From Bacteroidales bacterium (GTDB lineage: Bacteria; Bacteroidota; Bacteroidia; Bacteroidales; UBA12481): a stretch of DNA of 10,281 nt. The position numbers and the translations under genes are program-made. This document shows positions 1 through 5,694 of the stretch, one piece after another. The stretch spans positions 1 to 10,281 of the forward strand of contig JAQWAJ010000032.1 of assembly GCA_028707745.1 (NCBI GenBank), written 5' to 3'. Numbering within the stretch: the first letter of the stretch is position 1; each line of letters opens with the position of its first letter. The notes under the pieces were generated by a model that saw only the letters and a list, made by a program, of their open reading frames with translations, was not told the DNA's origin and made no database searches.

Positions 1-1
1 T

Positions 2-1093
2 TTGTTGTATACAAGTTATTCCTATTCGCAGGCCGTCGATTCTGCCATCAAGTTTCTGGAGAATGCAAATCAGATTGATTATCAGGCAAAAATTTGGAAT
101 TTGAATCCGGGAGCAAACGATACAAGTTTTCTTTTAAAACAAGATCACGTTTGCTTCACGATGGCTGATAGTCTGTTCAATGCTCATTTCAGTTTTGATG
201 ACGATCATGGCACTTCCTTATATAATGGGCAAGAGTATATTATGGTGAAAAAGGATCCGGGAATTGCAACAGTGGTTAATCTCAATGAAACACCAGAATG
301 GCGAAAAAAAATATTTTGTGCCTATTCGTATGTTATGATCTTGCAACTTCTAAAATGGGCAAAAATTGAGAAGGATGTAAATAAGATTGATGGTCTGAAT
401 GAAATCAGAATAGTCGCTTCAAACAAGGCTTTCCGGGGGAGAATGGAGGATGCAGTCGGAGAAAACTCAGAAATTACAATCAAGTTCTTTCCTGGCTCTT
501 ATTATCCGCAAAACATGGCCATCAGATCCCATAAGGACGGCCAGATAGTGGTGAATTCGGGTGTTTTTTTTTCAGATTTGAAAATATCAGATCATTGCAA
601 TCCTGGTTTGTATTCAAAAGAATCAATCAGTCACTCGGTGGCCATTGCTGACCACAAAATGAGCCGGAATATTAAAGTGGGTGACACGATGCCAAATTGG
701 GTTGTTTACAAGCCATACGATAAGACGAAGATATTACTGAGGGAATTAAATAAAGAAAAAATTCTTTTAATCGAATTTTGGTCCACTTCATGCCGTTATT
801 GCATAAAGTCAGTTCCGACTTTGAATGATTTGTATAATAGGTTTAAGGAGAATGGGTTGGAGATAGTTTATGCAAATGGCTTAAATCGCGACTCAGATGA
901 TGATATAGAAGCTTTTATAAAGGAGTACGGGATCAGATATAATGTTTACAGATTTGGAAATATTTGTGACGGGTTTTCTTTCCCTACATTCCTTTTAGTT
1001 GACAAAAAAGGGATTATCTTATATAAAAGTGTAGGCTATCCGGCAGATTTAAAGGGAGATGTTGAAACAATAATGAAAAAGTGCAATGATTAA
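2..1093 (+). CDS. TlpA-like thioredoxin-domain protein, 5' end cut off by the window
   Basis: The frame is open to the left edge, so the real start and any signal peptide lie outside. Of the 363 visible residues, about 225-363 form a thioredoxin/TlpA-type domain. It has the entry motif KVGDTMPNW (225-233), a strand LLIEFW running into the active site C264-R-Y-C267, and the cis-proline loop SFPTF with Pro328, followed by LLVDKKGIILYKSVG. CxxC plus cis-Pro means it can be redox active; family members act as periplasmic thiol-disulfide reductases. Residues 1-220 are not recognised with certainty. Their beta-rich pattern with a YNGQEYIMVKK segment (74-84) recalls the LolA/outer-membrane-lipoprotein-sorting fold that precedes TlpA domains in some Bacteroidota proteins, which is inference. 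The gene ends in TAA, followed by a weak 7-bp inverted repeat (GCTCTTT 1097-1103, AAAGAGC 1117-1123) without a T-tract. The substrate is unknown. Confidence 0.85.
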   Translation: MLYTSYSYSQAVDSAIKFLENANQIDYQAKIWNLNPGANDTSFLLKQDHVCFTMADSLFNAHFSFDDDHGTSLYNGQEYIMVKKDPGIATVVNLNETPEWRKKIFCAYSYVMILQLLKWAKIEKDVNKIDGLNEIRIVASNKAFRGRMEDAVGENSEITIKFFPGSYYPQNMAIRSHKDGQIVVNSGVFFSDLKISDHCNPGLYSKESISHSVAIADHKMSRNIKVGDTMPNWVVYKPYDKTKILLRELNKEKILLIEFWSTSCRYCIKSVPTLNDLYNRFKENGLEIVYANGLNRDSDDDIEAFIKEYGIRYNVYRFGNICDGFSFPTFLLVDKKGIILYKSVGYPADLKGDVETIMKKCND

Positions 1094-1194
1094 ACTGCTC
1101 TTTGCTGATCATAGAAAAAGAGCTAAAGATTGCATAACAAAGCATGTCTAATCAAAAAACACTTTATATTTACTCAAACCTAAAATTCCGAACT

Positions 1195-1365
1195 ATGACA
1201 TCAGAAATTATCATCATTATCTGTATTTATGGCTTGATAGTTTTTCTCATTGTTTATCTTTTCCGTCTCTTAAGGAATTGGAATAACAAACTCAAGCAAA
1301 TTCTCGAAAATCAGAAACAAGAACTGGATATGCTTAAAGAGCTTCTCAGGATTCAAAACAAATAG
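1195..1365 (+). CDS. Small membrane protein with cytoplasmic coiled-coil tail
   Basis: This is a 56-residue protein if started at the ATG at 1195. An upstream in-frame ATG at 1144 would add 17 residues (MSNQKTLYIYSNLKFRT) and bury the polar N-terminus expected before a membrane helix. I prefer 1195 because the protein then opens with MTSE directly before one strongly hydrophobic helix (about residues 4-25), and because a TATATTTA box (1165-1172) sits upstream. No good -33 partner is visible, so that box is weak evidence. After the helix comes a basic segment (RLLRNWNNKLK, positive-inside) and then a heptad-like, charged tail rich in Leu, Gln and Glu that should form a coiled coil. No enzyme motif is present. 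The function is unknown; the layout fits a small scaffold or membrane-partner protein. It ends 22 bp before the end of the convergent gene on the other strand. Confidence 0.6.
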   Translation: MTSEIIIIICIYGLIVFLIVYLFRLLRNWNNKLKQILENQKQELDMLKELLRIQNK

Positions 1366-1387
1366 CCGGATAATTGTGTCAATCCCA

Positions 1388-1654
1388 TTAATCTTTGGTC
1401 TTTGGTTTAAACATCAAATCTATAAGCCAGAAGACTATTGGGACTATACCCATAACCGTAAGGCCTATTTTAGCATACATCGATCCCGGAGGGTCAGCCG
1501 GAAACAGCCAAACCAATACTAGCATTACAACTCCGGCAATGGCACGAATAAGCTTTTGATTCTTAATAGTTTGGTTACTCTTCTTCTTCGTGTAGCCAGG
1601 TAGCATCACTGCCAGGCTTACGATAATTACGAGGACAATTTTTAGCATTTCCAT
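1388..1654 (-). CDS. Small hypothetical three-helix membrane protein
   Basis: The gene encodes 88 residues beginning MEMLKIVLVI. Three hydrophobic segments are visible: about 3-20, 38-53 and 61-83. A basic loop (YTKKKSNQTIKNQKLIR, 21-37) lies between the first two, and a PADPPGSMYAK turn lies between the second and third. The tail is charged (KPKTKD). Residues 1-20 could be read as a signal peptide, but there is no clear cleavage site and the third helix makes an integral membrane protein more likely. I do not recognise the family. It is convergent with the small + strand membrane protein, and its 5' side faces the tRNA. The tRNA reads in the same direction, but an intrinsic terminator at 1856-1885 separates the two, so a promoter of its own is expected in 1655-1855. 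I found no convincing -33/-7 pair there. Confidence 0.65.
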   Translation of the reverse strand: MEMLKIVLVIIVSLAVMLPGYTKKKSNQTIKNQKLIRAIAGVVMLVLVWLFPADPPGSMYAKIGLTVMGIVPIVFWLIDLMFKPKTKD

Positions 1655-1855
1655 AATTCCAGAGCAGGTTAGATAATTCGTGTTTCGTGACTGATAGGTT
1701 TTTGAGCAACTAAGATATATATAAAGTCCGGTTTTTATGATCAGCCAGAGACAACCGCAAATATCTAGAGTGAATCCGCATTATTGGAAGAAGCTTAATA
1801 TGCATTAGTAAGATCTCTGTTTTGTGTCCTGATGTTACAAACCTGTTTTGCCACC
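1655..1855. other. Intergenic region between small membrane protein and tRNA terminator
   Basis: This AT-rich stretch shows no credible reading frame. It should hold the promoter of the minus-strand 88-residue gene. A TATCTTAG box on the minus strand near 1707-1714 matches the Bacteroidota -7 pattern at all but one position, but nothing resembling a -33 TTTG lies 19-20 bp further upstream. Confidence 0.4.
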
Positions 1856-1885
1856 AAAAAAAAGAAAGCCGCAATTTCTGCGGCT
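1856..1885 (-). terminator. Intrinsic terminator of the tRNA gene
   Basis: Read on the minus strand, a perfect 7-bp stem AGCCGCA / TGCGGCT closes a 5-nt loop (1867-1885). It is followed by TTCTTTTTTTT (complement of 1856-1866). It begins 18 nt after the tRNA 3' end, so it should end the tRNA transcript before the downstream membrane-protein gene. Confidence 0.9.
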
Positions 1886-1903
1886 AACTGTTTGGTCTTC
1901 AAG

Positions 1904-1977
1904 TGGGCCCACTTGGGCTTGAACCAAGGACCCTCTGATTATGAGTCAGATGCTCTGACCAGCTGAGCTATGGGCCC
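1904..1977 (-). tRNA. tRNA with CAU anticodon (Met by anticodon; probably Ile2 by acceptor stem)
   Basis: A complete 74-nt cloverleaf with perfect stems: acceptor GGGCCCA/TGGGCCC, D stem GCTC/GAGC, anticodon stem TCTGA/TCAGA with loop CTCATAA (anticodon CAT), a 5-nt variable loop GGGTC, and T arm CTTGG-TTCAAGC-CCAAG. The discriminator base is A and the CCA tail is not encoded, so it must be added by the nucleotidyltransferase. The lack of a C1-A72 mismatch and of a GGG/CCC anticodon-stem run rules out the initiator. Among CAU tRNAs, C4-G69 and C5-G68 in the acceptor stem match the known TilS identity pairs of E. coli tRNA-Ile2, in which C34 becomes lysidine and reads AUA. Elongator tRNA-Met remains possible. 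The precursor 5' leader contains a small TCCC-GAAA-GGGA hairpin (1987-1998). Confidence 0.93.
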
Positions 1978-2006
1978 GAACCAGATCCCTTTCGGGACTG
2001 GGATTG

Positions 2007-2036
2007 CAAAGGTAAGAAAAGTTTCAATACATGAAA
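2007..2036 (-). promoter_or_regulatory. Probable promoter of the tRNA gene
   Basis: On the minus strand, TACCTTTG (2007-2014) is a full match to the Bacteroidota -7 pattern TAnnTTTG. TTTC (2033-2036) stands 18 bp upstream as a 3-of-4 match to the -33 TTTG. Transcription should start near 2003, giving a leader of about 25 nt before the tRNA. Confidence 0.65.
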
Positions 2037-2037
2037 C
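2021..2037. repeat. Short inverted repeat over the tRNA promoter -33 element
   Basis: GTTTCA (2021-2026) and TGAAAC (2032-2037) are perfect 6-bp arms around a 5-nt spacer. The repeat overlaps the -33 position of the tRNA promoter. Arms this short may be chance. Confidence 0.4.
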
Positions 2038-2070
2038 CTTAGTGGTTATTGGGTTATATTAAGGGGTGTG

Positions 2071-2086
2071 TTGTAGTGTTGTAGTG
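2071..2086. repeat. Tandem 8-bp repeat TTGTAGTG x2
   Basis: Two exact copies of TTGTAGTG lie head to tail and run into a further TAGT. They sit exactly where the open frame of the gene remnant begins, so they could mark a slippage or rearrangement junction. Confidence 0.6.
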
Positions 2087-2361
2087 TAGTCGATGCGAAA
2101 TTGCCGTCAAATCCGGGAAATCCGAAAATTGAATCAGATCGGCACAACTACAACGGGTACGATATGGGTACTGATGATGCAATCAACCAGCAGGTTAATA
2201 CCAAAATTTCCTTCAATCTGTTGGGGGCGGTGGAAAAATCGAAAGAAACGCCGTAAACGGAATCTACGGCTAAAGCAATTTGGGATAACTTTAGAAGATT
2301 CAGTGTACGGAGACCATCCGATCTGCGGGATAGAAAAAGTGTTATTTTTAGATCCAATTGA
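2077..2361 (+). pseudogene. Possible remnant of a truncated gene upstream of the sulfatase
   Basis: This frame has no proper start. It runs 59 codons to a TAA at 2254-2256 and then, in the same frame, another 34 codons to a TGA at 2359-2361. The first part reads as ordinary soluble protein, for example ESDRHNYNGYDMGTDD followed by AINQQVNTKISFNLLGAVEK, with balanced composition. The second part includes TAKAIWDNFRRFSVRR. The overlapping frame starting at ATG 2093 gives a Trp/Arg-rich, implausible product and is probably a shadow. I read this as the tail of a gene that lost its 5' end and took up an internal stop. An alternative is a 30-residue peptide from ATG 2164. The family is not recognised, and chance remains possible over such a short length. 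Confidence 0.35.
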
Positions 2362-2372
2362 ACAATGGTAAC

Positions 2373-3932
2373 ATGATTGCTAAATTTCTCTCTGCTGGAG
2401 CCGCAATCCTGCCTTTGCTGGCTGCAGGTTCCAGTGCTGTTGCTCCTGCGAAAAAGCCCAATGTCCTGTTTATTTCCATCGATGACCTACGCCCGGAATT
2501 AGGGTGTTACGGAGTGAAGGAGATCCGTACTCCTAATTTCGACCAGCTTGCCGGAGCAGGGGTGTTGTTCACCCGTGCATACTGTCAGACAGCCGTTTCG
2601 GCTCCATCCCGGGCCAGCGTAATGACCGGATATAGGCCCGACGAGTCATTGGTGTGGACACTCAGGGAGAAGTTCCGGGTTCAGAGACCTGACGTGGTGA
2701 CCATGCCCCAGTATTTCAAGAAATTCGGCTATCACACGGTTTCCATCGGCAAGATCTTTCATAACCATATGCCGGATTCGGTTTCTTTTGACGAACCGGA
2801 CCTCCGTCCCTCCAGGTACCGTACGACCGGTATGATCGACCGTGATGCCGAATCTTTCTATTACGATGAGGGTATCAACCGGGAACTTGACAGTGTTCGC
2901 CAGGTGCGTTTGCGCAATAACCCGAAAGCCTATGCCGGAGGATGGGCCTATGGCCGTGCCACTGAGATCGCTGACTGTCAGGACAACGAGCTGTATGACG
3001 GTGCCCAGACCGACCTCGCACTGGAAACTCTCAAACGGCTGAAGGGCAGAGGTGAACCTTTTTACCTGGCGCTCGGTTATTACCGGCCACATCTTCCATT
3101 TGTCGCGCCCCGGAAGTACTGGGACCTATATGACCGGAACACCTTGCCGCTTGCTCCAAATCCTTATCACCCCAGGAACTCTCCGCCGATGGCCCCCGGT
3201 GGCACCTATGAATTGGCCGGGTGTTACGATATTGCCAACCTGGTTGATATCAAGGCGGAAAAACAACCGGAGGATCTGGCCCGTCTGTTGAAGCACGGTT
3301 ATTACGCAAGCGTTAGCTATCTGGATGCCTGCTTGGGCAAACTCATGAATGGCCTGGAGGAGATGGGCCTCTCGGAGAATACCATCGTGGTCATCTGGGG
3401 CGACCATGGCTGGAAACTCGGAGAGAACGGGGGCTGGTGCAAGCAGACCGATTATGATATCGACAACCGGGTACCTCTTTTGATACTGGCCCCGGGAATC
3501 AAGGGAAAAGGGAAGAGATGCGACCGGCTCACCGAACTGGTCGATCTGTATCCGACCGTTTGCGATCTGGCCGGCCTCCCGGTGGATGAAAGTCTGCAGG
3601 GAACCAGTATGGTGCCTTTGCTGAATGATCCTGCAATCAGATGGAAAGGCCATGCTTTCAGTCAGTTTCAACGTTCCATGGGAACAGGAAAGAACCAGGT
3701 ATTCTACATGGGATACTCCATGACCACCGAAAGGTACCACCTCGTAGAGTGGTATGTATGGGACGACATTAACAAAGTGAGGAAAGACTTTGTCACGCGG
3801 GAATTGTATGACCAACAGGCAGATCCGCAGGAGAATTCAAATGTTGCCGGCGACCCGCAAAATGACGCGCTGGTGAAGCGGCTGTCCGGTGAACTGAATG
3901 CGGGATGGAACAGGAAGTTCACGGCTAACTGA
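2373..3932 (+). CDS. Exported Ser-type sulfatase, iduronate-2-sulfatase-like
   Basis: A 519-residue formylglycine-dependent sulfatase that should hydrolyse a sulfate ester from a carbohydrate. ATG 2373 is chosen because it directly opens a signal peptide (MIAKFLSAGAAILPLLAAG, cleavage near 24-25). A TTG at 2358 would only add five residues. Visible motifs: metal-binding D37-D38 in ISIDDLRP; the sulfatase signature S76-A-P-S-R80...M-T-G, whose Ser76 needs oxidation to formylglycine by an anaerobic maturase (anSME); SIGKIF with Lys127; RPHLPF with His240; and WGDHGWKLGE with D344-H345. The DLRPELGCYG, APSRASVMTG and PQYFKKFGY segments follow the human iduronate-2-sulfatase pattern (SulfAtlas S1_7-like), but the true substrate cannot be read from this. 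The C-terminus is complete. No maturase, SusCD pair or regulator adjoins it, and no convincing promoter is visible. Its GC content is visibly higher than that of the DNA to its left. Confidence 0.93.
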   Translation: MIAKFLSAGAAILPLLAAGSSAVAPAKKPNVLFISIDDLRPELGCYGVKEIRTPNFDQLAGAGVLFTRAYCQTAVSAPSRASVMTGYRPDESLVWTLREKFRVQRPDVVTMPQYFKKFGYHTVSIGKIFHNHMPDSVSFDEPDLRPSRYRTTGMIDRDAESFYYDEGINRELDSVRQVRLRNNPKAYAGGWAYGRATEIADCQDNELYDGAQTDLALETLKRLKGRGEPFYLALGYYRPHLPFVAPRKYWDLYDRNTLPLAPNPYHPRNSPPMAPGGTYELAGCYDIANLVDIKAEKQPEDLARLLKHGYYASVSYLDACLGKLMNGLEEMGLSENTIVVIWGDHGWKLGENGGWCKQTDYDIDNRVPLLILAPGIKGKGKRCDRLTELVDLYPTVCDLAGLPVDESLQGTSMVPLLNDPAIRWKGHAFSQFQRSMGTGKNQVFYMGYSMTTERYHLVEWYVWDDINKVRKDFVTRELYDQQADPQENSNVAGDPQNDALVKRLSGELNAGWNRKFTAN

Positions 3933-4282
3933 GCCGGGCGGGGAAGCTCTGATCTCAATAGGTTTTCACTGACTCTGTGTTCCACCGTCATGACTGCGGT
4001 AAAAAAACGCCTGTTGATTGACAGACGATTGCTGGAGGATTTATTCGATGACAAACCCTTCCCACGAGGCTCCTTTTTAGGGTGAACGAATAGCTCGTCG
4101 AGTGATTCAATCCCTGAAAAGTAATGAAGTATACCGAATCGCGCAAGTAGACCTTCGGGGTTCGTTAATCATGATTCAAACATGCGATTAAAACCGAAAA
4201 TACAACATTTGATGACGAATTATCGGGGTTAATTATGAAAATGGGGATTAAAGATCAACATGGCTCCTACACCATAGTCGTT
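3933..4282. other. Intergenic region without a convincing gene
   Basis: About 350 bp lie between the sulfatase stop and the stop of the minus-strand ATPase. The only coding-like item is a 31-codon frame from ATG 3990 to TGA 4083-4085 (MTAVKKRLLIDRRLLEDLF...), which happens to lie in the sulfatase frame and has no initiation signal. A 10-bp palindrome AATCATGATT lies near 4167-4176. No strong terminator with a T-tract is seen for either flanking gene, although the two converge here. Confidence 0.6.
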
Positions 4283-5452
4283 TTACCGTAACATGTCAAA
4301 CAGTTTGGTCATATTTTGCCAACCGATGAGCATCCCGTCTGTGGTGCTTTGGTCCGTTTTTCCACCGTAAACAACAATTGGATTGCACAATGTATCGCCG
4401 GATATTTTTTTCCAATATTGGATGGTCTTGAAATAACTCGTTGAAAATGTGCAGGAAGCTTTAATCTCAATCGGAACCAGCTGGTCTCCGTTGTCGATAA
4501 TGCAATCTATTTCACTGCCCTTGTGATCCCTCCAAAAAAAGCAATTATTCCGCAGTCCTTGATGAAACCTGTTTTTTTGCAATTCAGCCAGGATGAAGTT
4601 CTCAAACAAGCCCCCCAGCAAATAGTGTGTTTTCAATTGCTCAGATGAGCGCAATTCCAGTAAGGAGCAGGCTAGTCCAGTGTCGTAAAAATACAGTTTC
4701 GGCATTTTTACCAGCCTTTTATTAAAGTTCTGATGATGGGGTTGCAGTAGGAAGATGATGAAACTTGCCTCCAAAACAGATATCCAGGCTTTAGCCGTAT
4801 TTACGCTTATACCTGCATCGTTGGAGAGAACTGTTAAATTCAGGAGCTGGCCAGTCCGGCCTGCACACAACTTCATAAACCGGATGAATAGGTTCAAGTC
4901 CTTGATATTCTGCAATAACCGGACATCTCGTTCAATATAAGTCTGCAAATAATTGGGATAGAAGTCAATCGGATCAATACCGGTTTGGTAAATCCGCGGG
5001 TAAAATCCGGTAAAAATGATTTCTTCGTACGATGAATAAGATCGTCCATCGGTTTGAAGTTCTGTTAATGAGAGAGGTAGCAGGTGCAGGATGGCCACTC
5101 TCCCTGCCAATGATTGAGAAATCCGCTCATTCAGCAGGAAACTTTGAGATCCGGAAATAATAAACTGTCCCGCAGCATCCTTTTCATCGGTTATGGTTTG
5201 GATGTATGAAAAAAGTTCCGGCACCTGCTGTATCTCATCAATGATCATTTTATCTTCTGTACCCAGAAAACCCCGTGGATCTTTCTGGGCCAGAAGCCGG
5301 ATATCAGGATCTTCCAGAGAAACATATCTGTAATCCGGAAAAGAAGACCTGATCAGGGTTGTTTTTCCCGATTGCCTGGGTCCGGTAACGGATACCACCG
5401 GGAATTTGGAGGAAAGCTGCAGGAGTTTATCGAGTATCTCACGTTTAATCAT
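4283..5452 (-). CDS. AAA ATPase with C-terminal DUF4143 domain
   Basis: A 389-residue protein from the ATG at 5450-5452. An in-frame ATG at 5516-5518 would add 22 residues (MSDMVQICISIAYLYHIDYL and CV), but that extension is encoded by the promoter and inverted repeat, so the shorter start is preferred. The N-terminal AAA_14-type ATPase has Walker A GPRQSGKTT (24-32, Lys30), Walker B MIIDEIQ (69-75, D72-E73) and a sensor-like IISGSQS (98-104). Residues about 170-335 match the DUF4143 pattern (YIERDV, YFYDTGLACSL, LLGGLFENFILAEL). The end carries a PD-(D/E)XK-like set: Glu284, GSEID with Asp316, and IEIK with Glu329 and Lys331. These ATPases are widespread in Bacteroidota and archaea. Their biological role is unclear, and nuclease activity here is inference. 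The product is probably cytoplasmic. The gene stands alone, divergent from the small membrane protein at 5695. Confidence 0.9.
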   Translation of the reverse strand: MIKREILDKLLQLSSKFPVVSVTGPRQSGKTTLIRSSFPDYRYVSLEDPDIRLLAQKDPRGFLGTEDKMIIDEIQQVPELFSYIQTITDEKDAAGQFIISGSQSFLLNERISQSLAGRVAILHLLPLSLTELQTDGRSYSSYEEIIFTGFYPRIYQTGIDPIDFYPNYLQTYIERDVRLLQNIKDLNLFIRFMKLCAGRTGQLLNLTVLSNDAGISVNTAKAWISVLEASFIIFLLQPHHQNFNKRLVKMPKLYFYDTGLACSLLELRSSEQLKTHYLLGGLFENFILAELQKNRFHQGLRNNCFFWRDHKGSEIDCIIDNGDQLVPIEIKASCTFSTSYFKTIQYWKKISGDTLCNPIVVYGGKTDQSTTDGMLIGWQNMTKLFDMLR

Positions 5453-5456
5453 GACA

Positions 5457-5488
5457 CAAAGATAATCAATATGGTACAAATATGCAAT
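5457..5488 (-). promoter_or_regulatory. Proximal promoter of the DUF4143 ATPase, predicted leaderless
   Basis: On the minus strand, TATCTTTG (5457-5464) fully matches the -7 pattern TAnnTTTG. ATTG (5485-5488) lies 20 bp upstream as a 3-of-4 match to the -33 TTTG. The expected start of transcription falls at or within a few bases of the ATG at 5452, so the message would have almost no 5' leader. This also argues against the longer start at 5518. Confidence 0.6.
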
Positions 5489-5509
5489 TGAAATGCAAAT
5501 TTGTACCAT
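5471..5509. repeat. 39-bp inverted repeat, candidate operator of the DUF4143 ATPase gene
   Basis: Arm 5471-5486 (ATGGTACAAATATGCA) and arm 5494-5509 (TGCAAATTTGTACCAT) are reverse complements at 15 of 16 positions, separated by the 7-nt spacer ATTGAAA. The left arm lies between the -7 and -33 elements of the proximal promoter and reaches into the -33, where a repressor would block polymerase. In a transcript from further upstream the same sequence would form a 16-bp hairpin just before the preferred start codon. Confidence 0.8.
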
Positions 5510-5544
5510 GTCGCTCAATCCATGCCTTTTTCAGGATGGGGCTG

Positions 5545-5573
5545 CAAAGGCAGGAAAAATATCAATATGCAAG
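5545..5573 (-). promoter_or_regulatory. Distal promoter-like site resembling the tRNA promoter
   Basis: On the minus strand, TGCCTTTG (5545-5552) differs at one position from TAnnTTTG, and CTTG (5570-5573) stands 17 bp upstream. The surrounding bases 5538-5567 match the tRNA promoter region 2000-2029 at 24 of 30 positions by hand alignment. No tRNA follows. A transcript from here would cross the inverted repeat and reach the ATPase gene with a leader of about 90 nt. Confidence 0.45.
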
Positions 5574-5606
5574 ATCTTGGTGGGTGCTGAAAGTCGCATC
5601 AGACGA

Positions 5607-5637
5607 GTTGTTTAATAAAATGTAATCCTTACTTTTA
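5607..5637 (+). promoter_or_regulatory. Probable promoter of the small membrane-anchored protein gene
   Basis: GTTG (5607-5610, 3 of 4 to TTTG) is followed after 19 bp by TACTTTTA (5630-5637, one mismatch to TAnnTTTG). Transcription would begin near 5642, giving a leader of about 53 nt before the ATG at 5695. Confidence 0.55.
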
Positions 5638-5694
5638 TATGATTGATTATCTTGATATTTGACTTAGAACTCCACTTAAACAAATACTGGAATT

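Noticed and set aside
1097..1123. Inverted repeat GCTCTTT/AAAGAGC as terminator of the TlpA-like gene
   Set aside because: The 7-bp stem has a 13-nt loop and no T-tract, so termination cannot be supported.
1904..1977. tRNA 3' end as an attachment site for an integrated element
   Set aside because: I saw no second copy of the tRNA 3' end, no integrase and no mobile-element genes in the window.
2093..2371. Open frame with ATG start upstream of the sulfatase (92 codons)
   Set aside because: The product is rich in Arg, Lys and Trp runs without protein-like periodicity, and a competing frame over the same bases reads far more like protein.
3126..3815. Long minus-strand open frame (229 codons) inside the sulfatase
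   Set aside because: It is a frame shadow of the sulfatase. The sulfatase has all family motifs in its own frame, and the antisense product shows no recognisable domain.
3990..4085. 31-codon frame (MTAVKKRLLIDRRLLEDLF...) after the sulfatase
   Set aside because: It has no promoter or ribosome binding signal, is very short, and is simply the sulfatase frame continued past its stop. The sulfatase C-terminus already looks complete.
5453..5518. Longer N-terminus of the DUF4143 ATPase starting at 5518
   Set aside because: The added 22 residues are encoded by the promoter and inverted repeat and do not look like a domain; kept only as a possible isoform from the distal promoter.
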